Positions 40,690 through 52,245 of a stretch of 64,000 nucleotides of DNA are shown here, one piece after another (positions within the stretch are counted from its first letter, which is position 1; the number at the start of each line of letters is the position of its first letter). The stretch comes from Mugil cephalus. Lineage: Eukaryota; Chordata; Actinopteri; Mugiliformes; Mugilidae. The stretch is taken from NCBI RefSeq assembly GCF_022458985.1, contig NC_061773.1, positions 17,828,001 to 17,892,000 on the forward strand, read 5' to 3'. A program made the position numbers and the translations under genes. Below the pieces are notes generated by a model that was not told the origin of the DNA, ran no database searches, and was given only the letters and a program-made list of their open reading frames with translations.

Positions 40690-42830
40690 TTAACCTACCA
40701 GAACTGATGGGACTCTCCATCAGGCCTCCCTGATCAGTAGCACCGGAGGTGAGAGGTAGTGGGCCAGACATCAGGATTAAAGGTGGTTAGAAGCCCCGCC
40801 CTCAGTTTACGAATCGTTCTCACACACTTCAGAGAGTAACAACCTTGTGGAAGAGACACTAGTGAAATTACCGCTATGAAACCATATCAGATGTAAAATG
40901 CAACGTCTGCTTTCAGAAACCAATACCACAAACCGTGACATATACATACATGTGCCATCATTGACGCATTCGGTTTTAATCGGTTAATAAAAATGTCTTC
41001 CATGATCGTTACGTGTAAACAAGAAAAGTGTCATCTGAAGCATTAAATCCGACCAAGTTTCATCAGACAGGAGGTCAGATGTAAACAGGCAAGGTTGCTT
41101 TTAAATTAAGTCTTCAGCCAAAAACCAGAAGGCTTGCTGCGGCGGAGGTCAGGGTCTTGTCCCCTTTCACCCTCCAACACCCAGCCCCCCACTCGCGCCA
41201 ATCGCCCATAGCACCACCTTTCAAAGCAAGCCCATTTCCAAGCTGCTCCGCTCTGCAGCCAGTGCTGCAGCTCAGCTCTTTGTGTGTTGGGGGGAAGGGA
41301 GCTCAGCAGGCGGGGGAACAGCCGGAACAGTAACCTCCTCAACAGCTCGCTCTCCACGTTGGAAAGGTTACCTCGTCACTGATATTCCAATCTCAGTAGG
41401 GCTTGAATGCGTTATTGCTGCACGATTTACCTCGTGTGCTCTGCCTCCCGTGCCGTCAAACCAATAAACTGTCAGGCAGCAGAGGGAGGAGGTCAGGGTG
41501 GTGTTTTATGTCTCGGCAGCCTAGAAGGAAAGCTATTTAAAGTGAAGGTCTACCGAGAGCGGAAGCGTTTGGGGTTTTTCGGTGTGAGTCTGCTACAGAC
41601 GATACAAAATAACAACATCCTTCCTCCCTCTTCTTCTTCTTCTTTGAGGAGAATCAAAAAGAGGAAGAAGGAGGAGAAACAAAGCGGCTCCTTTAATCAT
41701 TGCCAACTTAGTTGCTCCTGCACAGAAAACAGAAAAATAAAATAAAAACACGACGGCAGTCTAAATAAAACGGTTAATCTGTCCACATAGACGAGGGAAA
41801 ATGTGAATTTTGATCAAAGACACACGTCAAACACAACCAGACTGACTCTGGTTTTGACGTAAGCATCAGTTCTGGTATCAAAGAAACAAAGAAGAAGCCA
41901 AGAGGAGATCATAACCAGCAGCAGGATCAGGATCAGACAAACCTTTGCCATTGAAAGTCACTAAAACCAGATGTAGACTCACTTAGATGTCAAACAGATT
42001 GTACTGTGAGGCAGGAGCAACCACCACCAGGACTCAAACTAACATTACTGCATGCTTTTTTAATTAGAAGCTATGCTAGTCACACATTGATTTATTATTA
42101 TCATGAAATGTATTATGGCCCTGTTCAGACTTCACATTAACATCCGATGAGTGCAGTCAGATCCCGAGTAGCAAACTTTTAGTGCACAACCTGCCATGAA
42201 AATGTCTCACATGTCTTCAGCCATCCTCAAATCAGATCTCTGTTTAACACAAACAAACACCGACATAATTTGAGGCGCATTAGTATATTTTAACAGCTGC
42301 TGTGTCTAATGGATCAGAACCACAAACACAAGCTGTTTGTTGTGTGTGTGTGTGTGTTATGACTTGAGGAGATGATCCATATTTTGGAACAAGTCTGTTG
42401 TCTATTTGACCTAAAATCAGATTATGACATGAACTTTGAAAACTTTAGGTCTAATATGAAAGTCAATCTAGATGTGATTGAAATCTAACTAAGATGAAAT
42501 ATTTTAAGTCAATGCTTGTTTTTTGTCTACAAAGATAATTTTTCTTACTCTGCAGCTTATGGGATTTTTAGTGTTTGGCTAGCTTAAGCTGTTTTGTTCC
42601 TATTATAACTTGATGTTGAGATTTTCTTACTGGTTAATACTTAAAATAAAAACTAACATAATTTTGAAGGTTTCAGGTGAACACAGGCAAGTGTAGACTA
42701 GATATTATATGTATTTTCTATTTGTAAGTCACACTGTATTTATGGTTTGCATCCCCACTGTGTACATGTGTCATGCGTCCTTCCTTTGCATCTAGACAAG
42801 TGTACTTGTTTATGTGTGGCTGTACTGGTT
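40690..42830. other. Intergenic with a GC-richer patch, no gene assigned
   Basis: 41130-41350 is distinctly GC-rich (CTGCGGCGGAGG, CACTCGCGCCAATCGC, GCGGGGGAACAGCCGG), followed by a CTT-rich run near 41630. The overlapping ORFs on both strands resemble no family and there is no convincing splice pattern. A short GT run lies at about 42340-42357. Otherwise AT-rich. Confidence 0.4.
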
Positions 42831-42840
42831 TTAACATATA

Positions 42841-43660
42841 TACACTATTTTGCCAAAAGTATTCACTCCACTGCCTTTACACACATATGAATTTAAGTGA
42901 CATCCCATTCCTAATCCAATGGATTTAATATGATTTCAGCCCACGCTTTGCAGCTATAACAGCTTCAGATCTTCTGGGAAGGTTTTCCACAAGGTGTAGG
43001 TGTGTTTATGGGAATTTTTTTATTCTTCCAGAAGTGCATTTGTGAGATCAGACACCCATGTTGGATGAGGAAGTCTTGGCTCTAATTCATCCCAAAGGTG
43101 CTCTATCATGTTGAGGTCAGGACTCCGTGCTGACCATTCAAGTTCTTCCACACCAAACTCACTCATCCATGTCGTTGGGAGCATGGAATTGTCCAAAATC
43201 TCTTGGTATGCTGAAACATTCAGAGTTCCTTTCACTGGAACTAAGGGGCCAAGTCCAGCTTCTGAAAAACAACCCCACGCCTCCCTCCACCAAACTTCAC
43301 ACTTAGCACAATGCAGTCAGAAAGTAGCGTTACCTTGGCAACCTCCAAACTCAGATTAGTGACCCTGCGCTGTCATTTTACATGGTCTGAGTTGCTGTTG
43401 TTCCCAATCGCTTCCACTAACAGTTGACTGTGGGATATTAAGTAGTGAGTAAATTTCACAACTGCACTTGTTGAACAGGTGGCATCCTATCACAGTACCA
43501 CACTGGAACTCATTGAGATCCTGAGAGAGACCCATCCTTTCACAAAGGTTTGTAGACGCAGTCTCATGCCTAGGTGCTTTATTTTATACATCTGTGGCCA
43601 TGGACGTGATTGGAAACCCTGATATCAGTTATTTGGATGGGTGAGTGAATACTATTTTAT
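42841..43660 (-). mobile_element. Tc1-like transposon, internally deleted
   Basis: The minus strand (43235-43020) encodes MKGTLNVSAYQEIL, then WMSEFGVEELEW and ARSPDLNMIEHLWDELEPRL, the C-terminal catalytic part of a Tc1-like transposase, ending ALLEE. The terminal repeat at 42841 (TACACTATTTTGCCAAAAGT then ATTCACTC) is partly mirrored at 43640-43660 (GTGAGTGAATAC). At about 0.8 kb it lacks the DNA-binding half. Confidence 0.85.
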
Positions 43661-43669
43661 ATTGTTTAT

Positions 43670-45770
43670 TGTCCCACTTTATAAGTGTAGGAGAACATTT
43701 TATTTCTCCCCTGATCCACCAGGAGGGGTCACTTCGTTGGACAGTCCATAATGGACAGGGCTGTTGTTGTTTCCCTTGCAGATTTCTGAGACCATAAAAC
43801 AAAGCCATAAAACAACCTCTTAAGCACATTTCTGTGCCAACGAACAAGGATTTAAGACTTTTCTCCCATTTATGTGCAATCCACATTCAGCCACCAAAGA
43901 TAAGAACAACCAGACTAACAGGCGTCTTGGACCACCTGTGGCAGATAAAGATCATAAATTATTCAGAACTGCAAGATCTCTCTCTGACTAGAACTACGAA
44001 CTATGAAGTGTACATTTGTAACCAAAATTACAATGTTTAATCTATACTCGGCTGGTGATTTGCGTCAAAAACTAGTTTTGTTTGTTTTTCTAGCTTCGGT
44101 GGAGCCATACTGCCATCCAGAGGCTGGCTAAAGAAATGTTTGTGGAATGTAATTTAACAAGTAACTAAGCGAGACTTATTTAATACTATTGAAATAAAAG
44201 CATTCATGTGTAAATCAACGAAAGGCGCGAAGACCAGTTTCGCAACAAAGGGACACGCCCTGCAGAGACATGGTAGCTCCTTAATCCAGTTCTCTCTTGG
44301 CTCAGTTGGTTTTTTTACTTTTATCTTGAAGTTTTGTTGCTAGCCAGTTGGCATGTTTAAGTTTTATTTTTTAAATTGTACAAAGTAAAAGCTGAATTTT
44401 ATTTTAACTGTCAAGACAGTCACTCATTAATAATATTTTTGTAGATATTTTCGACCGGCCGTCGGAAGTATTTTTCCAATTTCCTTATCGACAACCACTT
44501 TTTCATACGTAAGAGACTCTGCTACGCGGCAACTTCGTAATTGCCACCTGGTCTACGTAACACTGAGGAAAACTCCACTGTAACCTGGACCTGGATGACT
44601 GTCCATCAAACTGCTCTCAACGCTTCGGTACCACTGGTTTCCCCGACAATACCGCTGTTTAAAGATCAAGTCAAGCTCACCAGGACAGCATTTGGTCCCC
44701 GATCAAATTGTTCGGCGCGGCATCCAAGGAGTCATCCCATAAGTAGACCGTCATCTTCATATTTGAGGAGAGTTGATGCGTGATGATAATAAACCTTAAC
44801 AAAACTAAATAATTAATTTATAAAATGAGGTGCAGTTGCGTCCTCATTTTCGTTCATACTTCTCACTTCGTTAAACTCATTTAAGTATTCTCATCATTTT
44901 CCATCGTTTATTATTTACTTTTCACCATTTAGTAAATAAACCACATATTTCACTTACGTCATTGTCAGAAAGGTCCTTATGAGCTAGAAATAGATGATCC
45001 CTGTACTGAAAGCTGACGCCTCAGATATGATGAGATCGATTATTTACTAATAATTAATATTGATCCCATATTAATTGATTAATTCTTACAGGATACAGTG
45101 TATGCCTGTAGGTGGTGCCCCTTTCGACGAGTGCAGTTATTAGACTTAAGTTTCATAATTTGATTCCCCTACTTAAGATCATAATTAAATATTCCCCTTG
45201 TATCAGCGCAAATCTGTTCTATTGGCTTATTTTAAGTAATATACACACATATGTACACTGTATTTGTTGTTTTTGCAGTGAGGCAGAATAGCCTGAAATT
45301 ATACTCAAGTAAGAGTAACGTTACTTCAAATATTACTTGAGTAAAAATGTATTTGATGAAAATAATCCTCAAGAACTGAGTAACCATTTGACTGTAATGT
45401 CTTATTTTTACAAATGTAATCGGACATACGAAAAGTACAAATTCTATTATTTTTAAATAAAATGAAACTCATCTTAAAGAATATCTTTACAAAACAAATG
45501 AAGGCACAAATTTTCAAATATCACTTTTTGCTGCTCTGCTGCCAGTTTGTGTGTGGTCATGTGACTGCATGGCTAGGCCCAGTAAAACTACTTTTAGAGG
45601 TAGTAAAAAAAAAAAAAAAGTAAATGTTACTTGTTACTACCCACTTCTGGTTATTTAACAGTTGCAAGGTGTCTAACTTTTTTAGGTGTGACTAAAGACA
45701 CATTGTGCACTCTTTAAGCTGTTCACCAATTGGATTCACCAGGTCAGATCTTCATGTAGAGGCACAGTAA
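43670..45770. other. Intergenic, nothing assigned
   Basis: No recognisable gene. 44540-44780 is an 80-codon open frame with no family resemblance. A poly-A run lies at about 45605-45619. Confidence 0.45.
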
Positions 45771-45777
45771 GAAACCA

Positions 45778-45910
45778 GACTTTATTTGTAAAGCACTTTT
45801 CATACAAAAAGTAGCATAAAGTGCTGTATACAATAATCACACTTTTATCCCTCAGCTGCCTCCCACCCCCTTCCTCCAACACAGACACACACCCACAGGA
45901 CTTAAAAATC
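45778..45910 (+). repeat. Interspersed repeat tail
   Basis: TTTATTTGTAAAGCACTTTT followed by a near copy of AAAGTGCTGTA resembles the tails of abundant fish retroposons. Recognised from general experience only. Confidence 0.4.
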
Positions 45911-46022
45911 CATTATGCAGAACAAATAAAAACAATATTCTTTAGAACAGGAGCATTAACTGTGGAAGCGCTATTGCAGGTGAGAAAACACCAGAGGCTG
46001 GGGAAAACCAACCCCGTAAAAA

Positions 46023-46523
46023 TGTCGCGCTGGAACACAAACAGAACTCAGACGCAGAGTGAGATACGGCCGAAGCCAACTTTATTTAAACAGTCATCAC
46101 TCCAGATGGAGGAAAACCAATGAGGCAAAAGTACAACCAAAAATTCACGGTCTACAAAGAAAAACCACTCCACCACTCGGAGGGAAAACAAAAATCTCTT
46201 GAGGCAAAGTACAAAGAAAATAAACAGCCAAGATTACTTGGCTCGAAGGTGTGGCAAAACGTGGGCATGAAAGTCTGGGGGTGAGCGCATGTCAGAACAG
46301 ACAAAACACTCTGGCACAGGAGAAGGGAAGACGCAGACAGTATATACATGCAGACCGGTTAATGGGGAACAGGTGGAAACAATCAACAATAAGGCATGAC
46401 ACACCGGAGACACACGAGGGAAGGGCAAGTGACCCAAAACGAGAGGAGAGTTACTTTTCAAAATAAAACAGGAAATCATGAGACATAGACAAAACAAAAC
46501 AAAAATCTCAACGCGCTGTGACA
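46023..46523 (-). mobile_element. Ty3/gypsy LTR
   Basis: Read on the minus strand it starts TGTCACAGCGCG (46523) and ends CCAGCGCGACA (46023), giving TG...CA ends and 501 bases. A TATA-like TATATAC lies near 46340 and AATAAAGTTGGC near 46080, as expected for U3 and R. Upstream of it (higher coordinates) is a purine-rich AGATGGGGAATT, a plausible polypurine tract, and a remnant of pol. Confidence 0.78.
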
Positions 46524-47275
46524 GAATTCCCCATCTAGGGCTGACACCTGACGGCCCAGACTGGTCCCTACGTAATCTTCTATCAGGCTTCGGTCCACTA
46601 TGAAGCTTCGAGACAACTGCCAACCCAGTCCACCAAGTGTTGCCTCTGGCGACCAGTGGAATCGCACCTGAAGAGAGGTAAGATCATGAAGCGGAGCACC
46701 TATAGTGGTAAAGCCTCAAATAAACCGCCTGTAAAAGTTAGCAAACCCAAGGAACTAGCGAACCTTGTTGCCGTTATCTGGCGTGGGCCATTCAGCCACA
46801 GCGCTTACTTTAGCCGGTGAAGCCCAGGAAGGAGATGATATCAGCATGCAAGATACTCCTTTCTACTTTTACATATAGCTTGTTTTTCAATAAATGTGCC
46901 AAAACCTTAGCTTCACGTTTCTTGGGTGTCGAGATGTGGAGAGTAGAATGTCGTCAAGATATTCTTGCACCGACTGGTCTAGGAAGTCCCTTAACCTTAA
47001 CACATTATTAATCATGGCTTGGAAAACTACTGGTGCATTCATGAGTCCAAAAGGCATGACTAAATACTCGTAATGACCACTTGGGATGTTAAACCCTGTC
47101 TTCCACTTGTCTCCCTCCTGCATTCTTATCAAACGGTATGCATTGCACAAGTCTAGCTTGGTAAACACCTTAGCCTACTGTAGTTGATCAAAAACCGAGG
47201 ACATGAGAGGGAGGGGATAGCAATTCTTAATAGTAATGTTATTCAGAGGGCTGTAGTCTATGCATGGGCTGAGGG
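46524..47275 (-). pseudogene. Ty3/gypsy pol remnant (reverse transcriptase and integrase end)
   Basis: The minus strand from about 47270 reads CIDYSPLNNITIKN, a stop, then [38 protein letters not shown] and EYLDDILLS (YLDD intact), ending near 46900. A chromodomain-like end (RSFIVDRSLIEDY) lies at 46610-46560, only about 0.3 kb further on, so RNase H and most of the integrase are deleted. An in-frame TAG lies just before the VFTKLD block. Confidence 0.82.
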
Positions 47276-47749
47276 CCACCAGTGATACAAAAAGTGGGCC
47301 AGGGAGAGATAGTTTGTCAGACTTCACAAACGTACACAACGCTATTGTTTGTCAGAGACAGGAAGATTTGGCCCAGAGCTCTGTAAGCTTATTTCTTTGT
47401 GTTCTAAATAAACAGTGTTACACTGACAAATAGATCGTTGCAGTGTCGTCCATTAAACAAACAAGCGGACAACATCTACAAGGCAGACAGAAAGGCCATC
47501 TTCTCCATCAGCGGGAACCGAACTCAAGTCTTGGTATTACAAGTCTGTGGCAGAATTGACAGAGACGTTAATTCTGAGATGTTAATTTCCGTTAAACCTT
47601 TGTCAGGTCTCAATGGATTTAAACAGCTGTCATTAAAGGCGACTAAGTTGCTCCAATGATGGACGGCGGGGATGCGGCGGTTTAGGTGCTTGAGAGAATG
47701 GAGCCTGTTGTCCGTCCGGATGGCTACTGCTATGAGGGAATCCAGGTCA

Positions 47750-48290
47750 GGGGGGGTAGATCCTTAGACTTTGATTTAAACAGACTTTAATGATCCACGA
47801 GGGAATTTACTTTGTCACTGCTTCTTCGTTGCATATAAAAGTAAACACAAAAAAGATCAAATTAAATAAGATCAAATTAAACTAACATGAAAAGTGTAAT
47901 CAAAAAGTTTACAGAATTAGAATTATGAAAAAATGTGCAGAAATAGTTGGCAAACAGTGTCCAAGGTTGTTTGGTTAGTTGCATAGCAACAGCGGCATGG
48001 ATTGTGTCATGGCATGGTGTCTCCTTGTCATCTGAAGCTGGGCACAGACATACCGTGGTCCTATGAACCAGGTCTCCAAATCTCTTCTCATGACACTCCC
48101 TCTGGGTCCCATAAGGCGCACGCAGTTCACCCATTTCACCACCAAAGACCTCACGTTCCCTGTGAATACAGACGGCACTGCCGACCTGAACCTCCTTCTC
48201 CGCTCCAGTCCGACATCCCCAGCACCTCTCCTGAAGGTCAGTGGGAATCACAGGCCTCACTCCAGTCAGCTCAGGGGACATGGATAGTGC
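47750..48290 (-). mobile_element. Deletion derivative of a LINE (endonuclease start joined to 3' tail)
   Basis: The minus strand about 48180-48060 encodes TGNVRSLVVKWVNCVRL and DLETWFIGPR, resembling the start of a LINE apurinic endonuclease (NVRSL...K...E, then TETW). About 250 bases further on, the strand ends in the LINE-type tail AATTCCCTCGTGGATCATTAAA (47820-47780), also seen at 11170. Most of ORF2 is therefore absent, as in LINE-derived short elements. Confidence 0.5.
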
Positions 48291-48478
48291 TAGCAGCTGA
48301 TCGCAGGAACACACCAAACGACACAGCCAAAAACAAAAAGTCCAGAAGAAACAAAATAAAAACAGCAAAAAAAAAGACCAAAAACCATTTGACTGATTCA
48401 AGGCACAGAAAAAACAACTCCTCAGACAAAAAAACCCCCAACCATTAACCCACTCACAGTAACCTCAGCAATCGGGGA

Positions 48479-48590
48479 GGACACACGAGGGAATTGCAAG
48501 TGACCTGAAACGAGAGGAGAGTTACTTTTCAAAATAAAACAGGAAATCACGAGACACGGACAGAACAAAACCAAAATCTCGTTGTGATAA
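48479..48590 (-). repeat. Ty3/gypsy LTR fragment
   Basis: About 110 bases match the first part of the LTR at 46523-46400 (shared GAGGAGAGTTACTTTTCAAA then ATAAAACAGGAAATCA). The rest of the LTR is missing. It may be the 5' LTR of the same broken element or a separate insertion. Confidence 0.7.
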
Positions 48591-49945
48591 AAAAAAAAAA
48601 AGCTAACCACTAAGACCTGAGAGCATGAAATGAAATGAAATGAATAAATAAATAAATAAAATCAAACTTAAGGTCATAAAAAACATAGAAATGCTAACTA
48701 CTAAAACAGTAAAAGAAATAATAATAAAATAAATAAAAATAGTTAAAACAAATAGTTAAGAAGAGAAAGCTTGCCTTGAACTTGCCTTTAAAAATATCGA
48801 CACTCTGAAGCCGAGTGATACCCTTCATCACAAAAACGTTACTTCAGTGCAAACCTAATCTTGAAAGGTGTTGTTTACCATATTCTGCCATTAATTATTC
48901 ATCTGCTAAGGATCCCATGTTGATCGAAACCTGTGTTGTTTTATTCCATAGTTTTAGTCATTTGAAATGCAACTGCAATTTCTGCAGATAAATCAGAAAG
49001 AGCTCTGTGCTAAAGATACTTCTCAAGTCTCTCAGATGGAAGCATAACAGACAAATTCTGAGGCAAAAAAAAAATAATAATAATAAAATAAAATTAAGGA
49101 TGTATCAGATACTATCTTATAAGTGTTTTAATCTACTTGAAAGTCAGAGTGAAACACTGTTTTAATGTGATGCTTGAAGTTTGTCTCCTGTTTGTTCTTG
49201 AGCATCTGCATTTTAAAATTCACACCTGGAATAAATGACCTTTGTTGTTCTGATTTGAGTTTGGTTGTTTCATCTTTTACACTGGGTTGACCTGCTGACA
49301 TATCAGCTCAATACTTTCACGGGAGAAGGATTCCCTCTGTTACTTGTATCTTGTGCTGTGGTTGTGAAACTCACTTCAGTACGGAGTGTGTAAGAGGGAG
49401 AGCAGAGTAAAGTTTTATTGTGGCAGCACAAGTTCACACAGATCAGCAATGGTATTATCCATCCCAGACGGTGAAGGGAGAGGGGGAGATTACACCGCAG
49501 TGGGGAAGTAGCAGATGGAGACCTCTAACTTAGTCACCAAACATTTTCTGTGGCATAAGTAAGTGAACCCTTGTTTTGAGTATCTACCATGGCCTCATTA
49601 TGCAGTGTTTCCAGCATCTGCTGATGAGTTGTCTAAAGGAATGAAGGGAGGACTCTGAACCCATTCCTCAGAACAGAATCACTGGTTTTCCCTCTTTCAC
49701 TCAGATGTTTTCACTCTTTATGTTAAGCTAACCGGTGGCATTGATGTCGGTTAAGTAATGGGACGGTTGCTGGCATCACTCAAACCATGCAGTGAATTCC
49801 TCCACATTGTCTGTAATGCTGTTACACGGTTCTCTTGCAGACTCTGGACAGACACAGAGCCTCACTGCTGACCTTTGACTCCATTAATGGTTTATGATCA
49901 ATCAGAAACAGACAGAGAGAGTTTAATGTTGGAAAGATAGTTTGA
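48590..49945. other. Intergenic, nothing assigned
   Basis: Contains short A-rich microsatellites: a poly-A run at 48589-48601, GAAAT/AAAT repeats at 48628-48660 and an AAT run near 49070-49090. No gene recognised. Confidence 0.5.
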
Positions 49946-49949
49946 AATA

Positions 49950-50482
49950 GCTACTTTTAGCTGGGAGGCAAGGAAGAGTTACTATTAGCAAGCTGGGAAG
50001 AGCTAGTATTAGCTGGGAGGTTAGGAAGAGGTACTAGTAGCTGGCTAGGAAGAGCTAAGATGTGCTACTATTAGCTGGGAGGCTAGGAGGTGCTAGTATT
50101 AGCTGGGAGTTTAGGAAGAACTACTATTGGCAGGCTAGGAAAGGCTATTAATCAGCTGGGAAGTTAGGTAGAGCTACCATTAGCTGGCATGGAAAAGCTA
50201 GGATGTGCTATTATATGCTGGGAGGTTCAAGAGCTATTGCTAGCTGGCCAGGAATGGCTAGGAGATGCTACTATTAGATGGGAGGCTAGGAAGACCTAGG
50301 AAATACTTCTGTCAGCTGGGAGGTTAGGTAGAGCTATTGGCTAGCAAGTAAGGGAGCTAGAGGCACTGGTATTAGCCGAGGGGCTAGGAAGAGCTACTGT
50401 TAGCTGTGAGGTTAGGAAGGGCTAGGAAATGCTAATTATTAGCTGGGAGGCTAGGAATACTATTAGCTGTGAGACTAGGAAG
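49950..50482. repeat. Degenerate minisatellite array, unit about 28-35 bases
   Basis: More than a dozen imperfect copies of a unit close to AGCTACTATTAGCTGGGAGG followed by CTAGGAAG. Unit length varies through small indels. A relative with a cleaner 27-base unit lies at 53161-53301. Confidence 0.88.
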
Positions 50483-50960
50483 GTTGATGATTGATGATTG
50501 CAGTTCTGTTGGTTCTTTGAAGAAAAGCAGCGACTGAGCTGGTGAGGACGTTACTCAACCAGGAAAACACACCTTATTGCACATCTGCATGACTGTCTAT
50601 GAACATACAACAAGCTGCTATTATATTGCAGCAATTGTGTACACAGGTTGGTTTTATAAATTTCTTTTTGTGTTTATTTTATAGTGAAACATAAATGTTT
50701 TGTTTTTGTTTTCTGTTTTTTATTATGTGTGTCCTTTATAGAGACATTATATTATACAAATCAATAAAAATTCTTTATTCTTGGGAACTATATACTGTGA
50801 CAGATGGATCTGCATTTGTAGTGCTAGTGTGATTAATAGTAATAATAATTATTTCTATAGCTCTTTCAAAAAATCATTACATGCTTAACAATGGCATGAG
50901 ATTTTCCAGTTTTAAAAACAGACATAAAACATAGAGAAAAAGAACAATAAAAGCACCACA

Positions 50961-50999
50961 TAAATCTCTCCTTAAAGTCTACATTTAAGGAGAGATTTA
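50961..50999. other. Perfect 16-base inverted repeat
   Basis: TAAATCTCTCCTTAAA (50961-50976), a 7-base loop, then its exact reverse complement (50984-50999). It lies in intergenic DNA just before a repeat-like segment. Confidence 0.9.
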
Positions 51000-51099
51000 A
51001 AAGTGACCTGATTTCCTCTGGCAGACATATTTATTGGCCAAGTGAGTCTCTACTGATGCAGCCTGAAGCTGATTGGTCGACCACATGAGCTGTTTTTCT

Positions 51100-51210
51100 T
51101 TCCTTTTTCCCCTCAGTGCTCCCTCTAGAGGTCTTGGCCTCAGGCGACCGTGAAGCCTCTCGGGACTGTTGTTGTTGATGCTACATGAATAAAATTGATT
51201 TATTTCCTGC
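51100..51210 (+). repeat. Interspersed repeat tail
   Basis: GGGACTGTTGTTGTTGATGC followed by TACATGAATAAAATTGATTT, a common type of fish retroposon tail. No body identified. Confidence 0.4.
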
Positions 51211-51976
51211 AGAGTGAGATTGAAGCTGTGTCCGTCCATGGCGATAAAAGAAGAGATCTCCCAGCGGAAGTGTGACTAGACGCGAGGACTGAGATCTATC
51301 AGGCCTGTCCATGTTAACGGCCTCTTCGTCTCCCTGCAGTGACAGGACTGAGCCTGAACGGAGCTTGATGCAGATGTAGAGTAAAGTAGCTGTGGCTGCT
51401 GGGACTGATATCGTGACATATTCAAAAATGGAGGCTTAAAATTGGAATGAAAAGTTTTACTGAAAATGTAAAGAATCCCGTCACAGCAAAAGGGCCCTGC
51501 CTCTTTATTTGTAGAACGTCTGTTTCAAACCAGAATTGTAACGCTGCCAAAAATGAGTAGCACGCCTGCAGCCATGCGGTCGAATCTCTGAAAACTGGGT
51601 GTCGTAAAGTTCAACAAGAGTGCAGGCACACAGTGTATCTGTTCAAGTGTCACATCTTTTTAACAAACACATGTGCAGCTGGGTTCAGGTCACTATTTAC
51701 ACAGATTCAGACCTGTAACAACAAACTGAAACCTCAAAAATCTAACATCTGTAAATCTTAAACACAAGCAACTGGACTGAGCTGAAGGGGCAATCATTTC
51801 TTCATGAAAACTCAAACTATGGTAATTCTGTTGCCCTTTGTTCTCCAGTAATCTCCACAAATATCATTTAATATTTGACTTTTCCTTCTTTACAACTGCA
51901 GAACTTTTTAGATTTTTGAAACACTACGTAAGCTTTCAGACAAATGACCTGACCTCAGTTGTGAATCTTGATCATC

Positions 51977-52033
51977 AGTCCTTATTTTCCAGCTACATAT
52001 GGTAATCCCACATGTAGCTGGAAAATAAAGACT
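51977..52033. other. 22-base inverted repeat downstream of stab1
   Basis: Arms 51977-51998 and 52012-52033 pair at 21 of 22 positions with a 13-base loop; the core is TTATTTTCCAGCTACAT and its complement. It lies about 120 bases past the candidate stab1 poly(A) signal. Confidence 0.9.
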
Positions 52034-52152
52034 GAACCATAAAAGTAAATGTCCCATAAAACCAGAACTTGATTAAATGAGGGGAAAAAGGTTAAAAAGT
52101 GACACTGCTGACAAAATAGTGATTCGATTTTCCTCCCAGAGTTTAGTGAACT

Positions 52153-52158
52153 TTTATT
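52153..52158 (-). terminator. stab1: Candidate poly(A) signal of stab1
   Basis: The minus strand reads AATAAA at 52158-52153, about 90 bases after the stop codon (52246). This would give a very short 3' UTR. Confidence 0.5.
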
Positions 52159-52245
52159 TCATATTTAGATACAGATGAACTGCATAAAGCTGAAGCATGT
52201 TGAAGCCAACGATTTCTTGTGGTTTTATCCTGGTTCAGGTGGTTT

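Noticed and set aside
41106..41357. 83-codon minus-strand frame, Leu/Arg-rich
   Set aside because: Probably a by-product of the GC-rich patch; no homologue recognised and no splice or poly(A) context.
48002..48448. 148-codon plus-strand frame
   Set aside because: Antisense of a LINE-derived segment; A-rich, low-complexity C-terminus and no recognisable domain.
49540..49720. Possible Tc1-like remnant (GCATAAGTAAGTGAACCC)
   Set aside because: Only a vague resemblance to the end of a fish transposon; no transposase motif or second terminal repeat found.
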